The notes beneath the pieces were generated by a model. That model saw only the letters and a list, made by a program, of their open reading frames with translations. It had not been told where the DNA came from and searched no databases. The position numbers were made by a program, and so were the translations under genes. This document shows, one piece after another, positions 30,501 to 39,521 of a stretch of 64,000 nt of DNA. This stretch comes from Cymbomonas tetramitiformis. Lineage: Eukaryota > Chlorophyta > Pyramimonadophyceae > Pyramimonadales > Pyramimonadaceae. Location: NCBI GenBank assembly GCA_001247695.2, contig LGRX02028976.1, positions 1-64,000 of the forward strand, in the 5' to 3' direction. Position 1 is the stretch's first letter. Each line of letters opens with the position of its first letter.

Positions 30501-33500
30501 CTTGCCCGAGCTGGTGACCGACTCTGGGAGGCTAGCCAGAGCAGCTTGGAAGGCGCTGAGCCTGGTTAGGCCAACGCGAGGCACGCATGGCGAGGGAAGC
30601 CCTGCTGTGTACAGCAATGAGTACTTTGAAGGTGAGCGCATCCTGAAGCCCGAGAAGGTCGACACCAGGGTGCTGAGCAGCCGATTCTTCTCGCAAGCTC
30701 GGCAGGAAGGCGTGGTGTGCTACGAACCATGTGGAGGCCTATGTGCTGGGCTGGAAATGTTGCTCCGCAGTGGGATGAAGGTGGATCGCTACCTGTATCA
30801 GGACATATCCCCGAGCAGTCAGACGGTTGCCAGAGCCAGGTGTGCGGCATTGCTGAGACGATACCCTGACCTCATCTCGCCCCATGCAATAGAGCTTGGG
30901 GCTTTACCCCAAGACCTGCGCGAGACCACCAGCGCCGACTTCATACGAGCAGGAGCTCTTCAAGGACGCCAGTGGGTCATGGTATGTGGGTTCCCATGTC
31001 AGGATCTCTCCCCTGCTGGAACACTCACAGGCCTGGATGGCAGGCACAGCAAATTATTTTATGAAGTGGTCAGGCTTCTGTCCACACTCCAGCAGCTGCA
31101 GCGGCAGAGGCCTCCAGGTTATATCCTGGAAAATGTTTCTCCGTTGTCGCACAGACCTGGAACCAAGATCAGGGACGAGGTGTTCCCGTACATTGCCAGC
31201 GTCATTGGTAGACCAGTGTCCTTTGATGCAGCACAAGCAGGCGCCTACGCACATCGGTTGCGGGCGTATTGGAGCAACTTGTTCCAGAGCCACCAGTTTC
31301 GCTCCGTCATGAGCAAGGTGGTGAGACCAGAAGGACGAATTGTATCGTCAATCATATGCAAGGGCTGGCATCCCAGGCCAGTGATAAGGACAGACCGCGC
31401 GCCTCACTACGTGGTGAACGTGGTGGGAGAACCATTGAGGGCATTACCCACCATCATGGCGACGCAAGGGTCAAGAGCGTTCAGAAGAGCGAGGATGGGC
31501 ACCGTGGTGCGCAACCAGGACGGCGAAGACGCCGAGGAAGAATCTCGAGAAGTTAACCTCGAAGAGAAGACGCGAGCCATGGGCTACAGCGCAAGTGAGC
31601 TACGCATGGCCGACGGCCTAAGCGACGTAGAATTGGCGAGCATTCTGGGCCTGGCCATGGATCGCAGAGCAATGGAACTGCTGATGGCAGTCGCAGAAGC
31701 AAGCAGGAAGGGGCTTCCTCACAGCAAGGAATCCCCAGAGGCGGAGAATTCCCCAGGACAGCCCATCGCTGTAGACAACAACTGGGCAGACCACGAGAGG
31801 TCGGACCTTCAGCAGAGGGAAGCTTTGCTGGCGGAATGGGTTGAGAATTCGAACGCATACACCCAGCAGGTGGCGAAGACTATGACCCATCGCGACTGGG
31901 AGGAGAAGCTGCGGATAATGTGCTCGCAAGGGCAGAAAGGCGCAGAAGGAATTGGAGCCCAGCGACAGAAGGCTGGAACCAAGAAGAAGAAGAAGAACGA
32001 GTGGCAGCTCTACACCATGGCGCAGTATCGTCAGAGGCATGAGAACCACTTCGTGAAGGAGGGCGCGATCCCAGCAGCGCACGTGGATGTGCCTGCCTGG
32101 AGTCCGCCTACCAGAGAGTCAGAGATGAGGCTCCCCAGGTTGACGTGTACCACCAGGTTCGAGGACCTGATGGCCAGCGTGGCCGAGCAGCAGGTAGATC
32201 GTGACAAGCATCGAGATGTACACGATGATGCATGGTGCCTCAGATGGTTGAAGTCCAATGGTAGAGTGAGGTTGCCCGAAGAGGAAGTTCGTCGAGTAAG
32301 GAGGCGAGCAGCACGACATCGATGGGACGAGGCCACGGACGAGATCTACATGGTCACTATGTCGGGCAAGGAGGTGAGAATACCTAAGCCTGCTGACCGT
32401 CTCGCGTTGGTTAAGGAATACCACTCCAGAACGGGACATTGGGGCATAAGGCGGACGCAGCATCTTTTGTGGCAGCGCCATTGGTGGGCCGACTTGAAGA
32501 AAGACGTGGAGGCTGTGGTCACTCAGTGTGAGACCTGTCAGCGTGTGAAGACTCATTATGCGAGAGAGGAGGCATGTTTGTCCCCCCTTGAGATCGTGTC
32601 GTTCATGTATCGCTGGTCGCTGGATCTGGCATGGCCCTCGAGGAGAGAGACCAAGTCTGGCAACAACCGAGTGCTCATCATGACCGAGCACTACACCAGG
32701 TTCATAGTCTGCGTGCCCATTCCCGACAAGGAGGCGAGCACCATCGCAGCGGCATTTCGCAGTCATGTCCTGGCTGTGTTTGGTGCGCCAGCAGAATGCT
32801 TGGTGGATGGAGGTAAGGAGTTTGAAGGCGAGTTCAAGCAGTTGTGCAGAGATTGCCTGATTGACCGGCGAGTCACCTCGCCAGACTCACCAGAAGGCAA
32901 TGGGCTGACCGAGCGAGTGGTACGCACTATGAAGTTCTGCTTTAAGAAGCTTGCCTTGGAGAAGGGTCTCGATTATGAGTGGGATGAGCAGCTTTGGCCA
33001 CTGGTGCTGAGCTATAATGCAGCACGCCAGGAGTCCACGGGGGTGGCGCCGTTCACCATGTTGTTCGCCCAAGAGGCAGTAGTGCCGCCTGATTTGAAAC
33101 GGGCACCCAGCATAGATTTTGCTGTGGAGGTCGAAGATGAGAAGGATGCCAGAGTCAAGGACCTCCACCAGAGAGCACAGGTGGTGAGGCGACTGATGGT
33201 ACACGCTGGTTGCAGCCTGGAGGTCGCGCAGCATCGTGACACATTACATTACGAAAGGAGAAGGGGTGGGGGCTACGAGCCTAGTCCACACCAGTTCAAG
33301 GTGGGTGATTTCGTCTATATCAGGCAGAAGCCCCGCAGCGGCATGGAAGTCGCGACCAAATCCGCCATCCTGAAGCTGGTCAAGATACAGCGAGATGGTG
33401 TGGTGGTGCTTGAGGACGCCACCAAGTTAAGAGAGAAGAGCACCGTGCAGAGCATCGCGCCATGTCACCTACAGGTGAAGGATCAGTATGACTGCAGTGC

Positions 33501-34764
33501 AGCCGTTCCCAGTAAGCACCTAGCATGTGAAGTTTGCAGGAAGACCGATGGGGAGGCAGAGATGCTGTTGTGTGACACGTGCAACAGGGGGTATCACTTG
33601 TGGTGTTTGACCCCAGCACTGGATGGAGTACCAGAAGGTGAGTGGCTATGCCCCATGTGCTCAGGCACGGGGAGGCAAGCCGCCAATGCCGAGGTGCAGA
33701 CCCAGAAAGACGAGAGCTCTGGTGCCCTAGAGGACAAATTGGGCATGAAGGAGCAGCAATTGAATGAGAAGCTGTCGGCGGAGATGCGCCTGTTGCCAGC
33801 AGACGTGGGTCCTCGTCGGGTGGTGAAGGGAGACAAGTTCCAGCCTTGGCATGCCATTTCATCGAGAGAGATGCTGTTGAAAGAGGAGGACATGTTCTTG
33901 GGCATGCCTGATCAGATTGACTGGGGAAGGCAGGACAAGCTCTCTGAGGCTGTGCAGATCTTCATGCCAGGGCATTGGAATGAGGGGCATCGCACGGTGC
34001 TGAGCAAGAAATATCGGGAACAGAAGGCCATGGCAAGACATCTGAGGGATGCACCTCTTATGCCTGCGCTGGCTGAAGAAGAAGTTGAAAGACGAGGAGA
34101 GCTGAGGCACATGACCAAGGCTCAGGTGAGAGAAGCCAGCGCGCTGCAGTGGGGGCTCGAACTGGTTATCACAGTGCCCTCTGAGGTGAGGCGTTTGGCG
34201 ACAGAGGTGGACTGGAAGTCCGTCAATGGCGTGTGGGACCCGTGGGCAGGCACTGGGGTCATCAGTGAGGTGATGGTAGAGCAATGGCCGCAGTTGAGAT
34301 TCATGAACAATGACTGGAACTCTCAGTTGGGTTGGCCTGAGGCGCATGATGCACTTCAGCCGGGTAATTATCGCATATGGAAGGAGAAGTATGGTGTCTG
34401 TGACGCAGTGGTGACTTCGCCTTGGTTCGCAGCGCTGGATATCGCGTTCCCGTTGGCAGTAATGGCCAGTCGTGTGGTGGCATGTGTCCATGTTCCATCT
34501 TACTATTTGACAGACATGACCGAGAGCAGGGCTGCGTACTTCAGACGATTGAGTCAGACAGGACGCTTGCATGTGATTGGGCATCTGGAACATGGACCTA
34601 TTGGCCGCAGGTGTATGTGGGTCTTGGTGTTCAAGAACCCGTTGATCAGAGCCAGAATGTTACAAGGCGGAGAAGGTGAGGGCATTGGTATGTTCACTTT
34701 CAGTTTGGGCAAGTTCATGGCAGATGGTGATACGACCCAGTATGCTGAGCAAGCCCACATTTGA
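27583..34764 (+). CDS. pol: Element C ORF3: membrane region - RT - RNase H - C5 MTase - integrase - PHD - second MTase
   Basis: 2393 residues. Residues 20-310 hold about six hydrophobic, Trp-rich segments (about 24-52, 64-84, 96-115, 131-168, 239-260, 290-308). RT: about 430-700, YVDD at 603-606. RNase H: Asp761 (YTDWSTYG). C5 methyltransferase: about 1025-1340, with CYEPCGGLCAG (motif I), catalytic Cys1139 in GFPCQDLSP, ENV at 1183-1185 and a C-terminal target region with a MGYSASELRMADGLSD motif. It looks more like DNMT3/DRM-type enzymes than A's. Integrase: H2C2 zinc domain near 1610-1655, catalytic Asp1681, Asp1742, Glu1777. PHD finger: 1982-2026 (Cys4-His-Cys3). Second class I methyltransferase: about 2205-2355, DPWAGTG at 2219 and TSPWF at 2278-2282, in the place of the D/N-PP-Y/W motif of amino-methyltransferases. 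All catalytic residues are present. Confidence 0.9.
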   Translation: MHNRRCGRGLPARAVHLRPEVLRACISLAGSAVIWWWLVRGTVPMVAVWAMWEAISWHLAWCPFRIWWGRCVASLLSWLPMWWSAARRYPRRAYYNVWVLWALACIWYVGLLVVRTTGIYAGVHRVHAEGWMVVPLRAVVISLTCWSQCAAALLIAVLAWLWVCASVFAEDVACHAPHVPSDPLDTHHIRRGRGWAVPSLRWSQVFLLGRVRLPALPARLDKPRFAARWAQLRRNLRLHCIAQATYVALVLAVVVFTAAGGSTRLAHGGWRVLACFFASNSPAAAVRFNRILRFFLLLCGILWVAGKLAESVPMCDAMSPTRSAWGKSPCTSWEAQQSSRQWEPGWEANIAEQDEVLPYTVLDELQPLGDTTVTKDEAAWLDTELNATFGGHPDFKEEHWEEMRNVLRRCKTTFANSPHDLKGYKGKAKHNTFSIPFVDESKAAYQRPRKYSPGEQEIIDIHCKELLEYGFIEPAAKHCRHASNVVVAGKKDHETGLWTQTRFCVDLRGVNRHSLKDNTLPHRPEELYQKVAKAKFKTTLDATKAFHQIPMATEEDRSKTAFWWKNQLYQYTSMPFGAAGATSAFVRIMDYELRHLQHCTVAYVDDVVVYTDSTPEQHLKDVEDVLRTLGDAGIRLHAGKSTFGAATVDFLGYRIGHNSIGAQEAKCKAIQELPSPQDKTGLRSILGMMNYYKGLVGEPGGPNYSEMARPLNDLLKKEVTDIKAAWGKQQDQALQELKDALCSGRCLRPIDYDRPLILYTDWSTYGIGAVLGQKDDDGKEYICMAISRSLSKTERQYASFKGEMLAVVWAVRTLRQYLHGVHFTLVTDHSPLTTLMEKADLQGQHLRWAISLQEFDFTVQYRPGAKNSNADVPSRYPLPSTTDETGARHEREKVTAFHAGVGEVHTKDFCDHLCLMLAGDASPGEEATPEVQVANYCRMAAMEQLGTGPVHRLFDLHYHEELECNHGDMFDTDLPELVTDSGRLARAAWKALSLVRPTRGTHGEGSPAVYSNEYFEGERILKPEKVDTRVLSSRFFSQARQEGVVCYEPCGGLCAGLEMLLRSGMKVDRYLYQDISPSSQTVARARCAALLRRYPDLISPHAIELGALPQDLRETTSADFIRAGALQGRQWVMVCGFPCQDLSPAGTLTGLDGRHSKLFYEVVRLLSTLQQLQRQRPPGYILENVSPLSHRPGTKIRDEVFPYIASVIGRPVSFDAAQAGAYAHRLRAYWSNLFQSHQFRSVMSKVVRPEGRIVSSIICKGWHPRPVIRTDRAPHYVVNVVGEPLRALPTIMATQGSRAFRRARMGTVVRNQDGEDAEEESREVNLEEKTRAMGYSASELRMADGLSDVELASILGLAMDRRAMELLMAVAEASRKGLPHSKESPEAENSPGQPIAVDNNWADHERSDLQQREALLAEWVENSNAYTQQVAKTMTHRDWEEKLRIMCSQGQKGAEGIGAQRQKAGTKKKKKNEWQLYTMAQYRQRHENHFVKEGAIPAAHVDVPAWSPPTRESEMRLPRLTCTTRFEDLMASVAEQQVDRDKHRDVHDDAWCLRWLKSNGRVRLPEEEVRRVRRRAARHRWDEATDEIYMVTMSGKEVRIPKPADRLALVKEYHSRTGHWGIRRTQHLLWQRHWWADLKKDVEAVVTQCETCQRVKTHYAREEACLSPLEIVSFMYRWSLDLAWPSRRETKSGNNRVLIMTEHYTRFIVCVPIPDKEASTIAAAFRSHVLAVFGAPAECLVDGGKEFEGEFKQLCRDCLIDRRVTSPDSPEGNGLTERVVRTMKFCFKKLALEKGLDYEWDEQLWPLVLSYNAARQESTGVAPFTMLFAQEAVVPPDLKRAPSIDFAVEVEDEKDARVKDLHQRAQVVRRLMVHAGCSLEVAQHRDTLHYERRRGGGYEPSPHQFKVGDFVYIRQKPRSGMEVATKSAILKLVKIQRDGVVVLEDATKLREKSTVQSIAPCHLQVKDQYDCSAAVPSKHLACEVCRKTDGEAEMLLCDTCNRGYHLWCLTPALDGVPEGEWLCPMCSGTGRQAANAEVQTQKDESSGALEDKLGMKEQQLNEKLSAEMRLLPADVGPRRVVKGDKFQPWHAISSREMLLKEEDMFLGMPDQIDWGRQDKLSEAVQIFMPGHWNEGHRTVLSKKYREQKAMARHLRDAPLMPALAEEEVERRGELRHMTKAQVREASALQWGLELVITVPSEVRRLATEVDWKSVNGVWDPWAGTGVISEVMVEQWPQLRFMNNDWNSQLGWPEAHDALQPGNYRIWKEKYGVCDAVVTSPWFAALDIAFPLAVMASRVVACVHVPSYYLTDMTESRAAYFRRLSQTGRLHVIGHLEHGPIGRRCMWVLVFKNPLIRARMLQGGEGEGIGMFTFSLGKFMADGDTTQYAEQAHI

Positions 34765-34791
34765 GTCTGTGCTACTGCACGCAGCAGCTAC

Positions 34792-34801
34792 AGATGGGGG
34801 A
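34792..34801 (+). other. Element C polypurine tract
   Basis: AGATGGGGGA, directly before TGTTGGAATC. Its place argues that the real 3' LTR starts at 34802 rather than at 35016. Confidence 0.65.
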
Positions 34802-35541
34802 TGTTGGAATCTGGGCTTGCATGCAAGAGTTCAGCGTTCGATAACAGGGTATCAGAATTTTAAAAAATTTGTAGCTCTACGATCTTATGCTGTGTTGAGA
34901 ATTGCTCGATCAGTTACCGGCACCAGTGGGTATTAATGATGCTTATGATCAGTCGCGAGTGTTAAGTTCGTTCGATTCCGAGATTGTACCATCATATGCA
35001 CGCGTTTGCGACAGCTGTAACAAACGCCGGCTTCTCATGGTACCGCGCCGGGTTTGTTCAGCTGGTGACACGCATGACAGTGGTGACAGCATGACAGGCT
35101 TTACGAAGATGACCATCTGTGAGATACGGACTCGTCAGAGAAGATATAGTCACCATCAGGTGACCAGAGAATGATAAGACGAAGATGGCAGTGACTCCTT
35201 TGCCGCTGACGTGTCAGTCAGAATGCGGTAAACGGTAACATTGTTAGAGCTGGCATGGGATAATGACTTTCCATTGGCCAGATGAAGATTTAGGGGCTAG
35301 AACCCGTTACAGTTTTGGGAAATGTGACAGGACATTGAGATATTAGTAGACTCTGACCGAAGGTCAGGCTAGTGGACTCATTATTGTTTTGCCTTCGCAA
35401 GTACTAGGTGGCTGTTCGCGTGCCAGTGCTAGAGTGCTAAGACAGTTCTGCTCACAGCTTTTGTACACACAATAATTCGTATTTTGTGATATAATATCAA
35501 TTTTGACGGATATATTTTACTGCTGTTTTCATACTTTTTCA
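34802..35541 (+). repeat. Element C 3' LTR (740 bases)
   Basis: TGTTGGAATC...CATACTTTTTCA, preceded by a purine tract. The 3' 526 bases match the 5' LTR. It carries TGACACGCATGACAGTGG and related TGACA motifs at about 35066-35095. Confidence 0.8.
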
Positions 35542-35755
35542 TGTTGGAATCTGGGCTTGCATGCAAGAGTTCAGCGTTCGATAGCAGGGTATCAGAATTT
35601 TAAAAAATTTGTAGCTCTACGATCTTATGCTGTGTTGAGAATTGCTCGATCAGTTACCGGCACCAGTGGGTATTAATGATGCTTATGATCAGTCGCGAGT
35701 GTTAAGTTCGTTCGATTCCGAGATTGTACCATCATATGCACGCGTTTGCGACAGC
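35542..35755 (+). repeat. Second, truncated LTR copy abutting the 3' LTR
   Basis: 214 bases, repeating 34802-35015 with a single difference that I can see (GATAGCAGGG for GATAACAGGG). It begins at once after ...TTTTTCA, giving a perfect CA/TG LTR-LTR junction. It breaks off exactly where the 5' LTR copy begins (ACAGC, before TGTAAC). Confidence 0.88.
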
Positions 35756-36088
35756 CTGAGAGGCGTGGGGGCATTGGCGTAAATGAGAGAGCATTGAGCT
35801 CGAGCAGCACTTCTGGAGAAGAGACTGCACTCATACCCACAATACTCTGCGCGTGCTATTGTCGTTCAATAATAGCCGTGCCATACATATCGCTTGCATA
35901 GCGAGCCTTATCAGAGGCACTGTGAAGACACACGCATCTGGGGGGGCAATTATAGGTTGAATGCCCTTCCAGAGGGTTGCCTACTTGGGAGGAATGCCCG
36001 TCACTTGCCCGAGTACACTTAATAATGGATAAAATGAGTATAGGGCTGGGCTGGGGGGTGCATGCATAACTTGCAATGAAGTGCCTGG

Positions 36089-36620
36089 CCGTTTTCAGGG
36101 CGAAAACCATTTTCAGGCCCCGGTGTCGTTTTCAGGCCCTGAAAAGTCAGTTTCGTCAGCCCTGAAAAGTCGTTTTTAGGACCCGAAAAGGCATTTGTAG
36201 GCCTTATGTGAATTTTCAGGGCTTGGAACACTGTAAAAGTTCAGGCCCTGATTTTTTTTTTCAGGGTGTTAGATGGGGACATGCGAATATAATTCTAAAC
36301 TTTATATAACACGAAAAGTGAATAAAAAGTTCAGGCCCTGAAAAAAAATTTCAGGGGGGTTCTTAAGAGTGTGAATTCCAAAAGTTCAGGCCCTGAACTT
36401 TTGTGGAAAACTTATATTAACCATGAGGTTTTTTCTAAGGTGTATAACTAGCCTAGTATAAAACAAGATCAGACCCTGAAAGTCATTTTCAGGCCCTGAA
36501 AGTGAAGTTCAGGGCCTGAAAATGAAAATCAGGCCCTGATTTCTTTTTTCAGGCCCCGAAAAAAAGGTTCAGGGGGTAAATTTTCAGGGCTTGAAAATTT
36601 CAATCGTAAGTAGCCCCCCA
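36089..36620. repeat. Cluster of TTCAGGCCCTGAA palindromes
   Basis: About 20 copies or half-copies of the 13-base palindrome TTCAGGCCCTGAA and near variants (TTTTCAGGGC, TTCAGGCCCCGAA), spaced irregularly by about 20-70 bases. Clear full copies are near 36131, 36242, 36331, 36385, 36490 and 36530. Function unknown. It may be a decayed tandem repeat, an array of protein-binding sites or foldback DNA. Confidence 0.7.
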
Positions 36621-36929
36621 TCTGCCGGATTTACTCCCATAGCCCTAGTCCGCGCCATATCCTGCGAAAATCCCTCTATTTTTATTTATACATTAATGTG
36701 TTTTTTTGCTCCCCCCGCCCCCCTGATTTCTTTTCCTGTAACTGTTTTTTCAGTAACATACTTTATGTTTTAATGCCTGTGAAAGCCCGAGCTGTCGAAG
36801 TTTGCGCCGCCTTTGAATTTTCCCGCCGTAGTTTCGCATTTTATGTGGGATGAATGCCGATTTTAATACTCTCTGTAAAAATTAATGCCACGTAGATAAT
36901 ATTCGCACGTGGAACAGTCGAGTCATGGT

Positions 36930-37020
36930 TTGGAACGGATTGAGGCACATATTGGGACGGATTGGGCACATATATGGATTGAGGCACATATTTGGAACGG
37001 ATTGGGCACATATTGAGTCT
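36930..37020. repeat. Short tandem repeats of the GGCACATATTGGGACGGATT type
   Basis: Four irregular units built on TTGAGGCACATAT / GGACGGATTGGGCACATAT. They share CACATATTGGGA with the hairpin cluster at 38715-38845. Confidence 0.65.
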
Positions 37021-38714
37021 ACTATTGATGTACATATAGCAAACTATTCAAATAACTTGATTACTTGATAACATTTGATAAATACGGGACCTTTGGCTTG
37101 ATTTGGCATGACCTCTCCTGACTTTTTAGAATAATTCCGCGTTATTCGCGTGATAATATTCGCTGACATTTATTTCACTCTGTTCGAAAGAGTCACAATT
37201 CCGTTCTTCAGATTCGAACCGGTATATAAAACGCTCATACACGTGACGGCAGGGTTCCTCTTGCTCGGACGACAATATCAGCTATTCACACAACAGAAAT
37301 CATGCAGGGCAAAATCATAATAATAATACAAATTTGCAGCAGCACATTTATAGTTCCTATACCGCCTATCAAACTATTCTATTCTATAACCTGATACTAA
37401 ACGGGTTCTAAAAGAGCAAATCCCTATCGCATCTCAACAAGCAAACTGAACGTGCCCCGAAGGACATCACGAATTCTCGCACGAATTCACGCAAACTGCG
37501 AGTGCTAAATATCATTTTTCTTGGCGAGCAGAAGATTCCGTAGTACCTGCGAACATTTACTGAAACTGTCAGCCGGTGGAAAAGAAGCAGCATCGCTGAA
37601 TGTTTACATAAGTTGAGAAGAGAAGGCGCATGGCGAAAAGCCTAAGTTAAATCCTAAACTGAAAGTAGCATGGCCAACTAAGACCGAGGAAGATCCCGCC
37701 AGGGCAAGCTCCAGACGCGCTGCTACCCGGTTCAAGATAAACGGCGCTTCCCATTTCAAGATGGACCGCGCTGCTGCCCAGATCAAGATAAACGACGCAG
37801 GAGAATTACCACGACGTTCGTAGCACAAGATCCTGAGATCGGATACCATAAACATGTGGGATGTAATGAATCTTGTGGGAAACGAGAGCAAAAGGAATTA
37901 AAAACATAACCAAGAAGCTGACAACATAGTTCGCGAATCAGCGCGCCGTGCACCTCCACCAAAAGAACCCAGCAGCCGGCGCATAACCACCTGCACCAAA
38001 AGATCCCAGCAACCGGCGCATACCAAAGCACGCAAGATTCGCAACCAACTCGTTATGCGAAGCTAGCAGTGAAGAGGGACCTGTGCGCACACTGGTGAGG
38101 AAACTTCAGCGATCGGCAAACATGTTATTCCCTCAATTCGTCCAGGCATATCCTGCTGGCCGCCGTAATACAAAACTAATGAGCTTCAAATTCTGGTGTA
38201 CAATATGTTTGAAAATCGAACGCTAGCGGAATCGTTTCACCGCCCAACCAATCAAATTCTAGATCGCAAATCATCGTATCGATTGATCGATGGCCCACGG
38301 TTTCCATTGGCTAACAAAAACTAAACATCTTGCGAGGTGGCACATTCGTTATTGTCAGAAACGCTATCTTTCTGGTCCCACTTTCGTTTGACGACGAGTC
38401 ATGCATGACGTCATCCTATGTCACCTTTAAGATCATCACCATCATCCACACCCAAAAGTCGTCATTCTTCATCATCCACAAAGACCTCTGCCCTAGGTTT
38501 TCAGCCTGCGAAAAAGTCAGCATCAAAAAAGTTATCAAATCTGAAACCGAAAATAATCCATAACTTTTTCAATTTTTACTTTTTCGACATGATACTTTGC
38601 ATATCAAGTTTTATGCATAAAACTCACACCTCGCCCAATTTACACCACTTAACAATCATCAAAAGTCCCAAACCCACCGCGCGCGAATGTCCAAAAAAAT
38701 ACCGAAAACTTGTT

Positions 38715-38845
38715 GTGGGACATATTGGGACAGTGGAGACACATATTGGGACAGTGGGGGCACATATTGGGATAGTGGGGACACATATTGGGACATATCC
38801 CAATATGTGCCCGACACATATTGGGACATGTCCCAATATGGGCCC
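38715..38845. repeat. CACATATTGGGA tandem units and perfect hairpins
   Basis: Four direct units of about 19 bases (ACATATTGGGACAGTGG) at about 38720-38780, followed by two inverted repeats. In 38782-38809 the arm CACATATTGGGA has a 4-base loop and a perfect mate. At 38817-38840 a perfect 24-base palindrome has half-site CATATTGGGACA. Confidence 0.8.
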
Positions 38846-39521
38846 TTTTGCTACACTGTGTCATGTACGGCCTACGATTTTGGCTTCACGTTAACACCAT
38901 ATTCTTCGGCTGAATTTCCTCCCAGAATTTCAGAAGAGGGGTAACTTTCGATTTCATCTCCAAATTTCCCCCACTAGATAGATATATATATATATATACC
39001 CCAATAGTCAACTTCATCAACTAACGCATGCAACCGACGCAGTCCTAAAATATTGTTGTTACACACTGAAAGGTTGCCCGGGTAGAAACGGGCGTTTAGA
39101 CCCTGCCTCAAATTTTGCTGGGGCTGTCAATGCAGTGGCAGGAGGAGAGAGTAGATTGCAAGGAAAACTTAAAAGTGTAAAGAGAAAGGAAAACTTGGGA
39201 AGCTCACTATTATATTACATAGTACACAATAAAAGAGTTTGAAGTGATGCACAGGCTTACTTCCTAGTATGGAATACAATGCTGTCTTCAGGTTACTTGT
39301 TGGTGTTGGGAAAAGAAAAACATGTGCTTCCTAGGTTCTTTGAGGTGACTTGTTCACCACAGTATTCGGGGCAGCTTAGACATCTGGAGGCCTTGGATAA
39401 TAGTATACTTCATTTCACAGCGTTTTCCACCCTAATTCGCACCAACGACCTCCTAAACTTATATACATTAGAGACACCTTGCCCCACCTCAAATGCATCT
39501 TATTTTTTCGCAAGGTGCGAT

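Larger units (their letters stand above)
19518..35755 (+). mobile_element. Element C: giant Ty3/gypsy-class retrotransposon with C5 MTase, PHD finger and second MTase
   Basis: About 16.2 kb. A 526-base terminal repeat at 19518-20043 recurs at 35016-35541. Between them lie a 1.7-kb structured leader, ORF1 Gag (21772-24114), ORF2 with protease (to 27583), ORF3 with membrane region, RT, RNase H, C5 methyltransferase, integrase, PHD finger and second methyltransferase (27583-34764), and a purine tract at 34792-34801. The likely full LTR is 34802-35541 (740 bases, TGTTGG...TTTTCA). Its first 214 bases are repeated again at 35542-35755 and are missing from the 5' copy. No target duplication was found. 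All three ORFs are open. Confidence 0.88.
35756..39521 (+). other. Intergenic region, no gene recognised
   Basis: 3.8 kb, AT-rich, only short shadow ORFs. It holds palindromic clusters (36089-36620; 36930-37020; 38700-38845) and a TATATAAAA box-like string near 37221 with no convincing ORF behind it. There is a (TA)n run near 38980-38998. No tRNA or rRNA was seen. Confidence 0.6.

Noticed and set aside
21772..34764. Giant-virus or phage insertion because of several methyltransferases
   Set aside because: Protease, RT, RNase H, integrase, a polypurine tract and terminal repeats make it an LTR retrotransposon; no viral core genes are present.
36089..38845. CRISPR-like repeat arrays
   Set aside because: Repeats are palindromes or short words of variable spacing, without equal-length unique spacers or cas genes, and the genome is eukaryotic.
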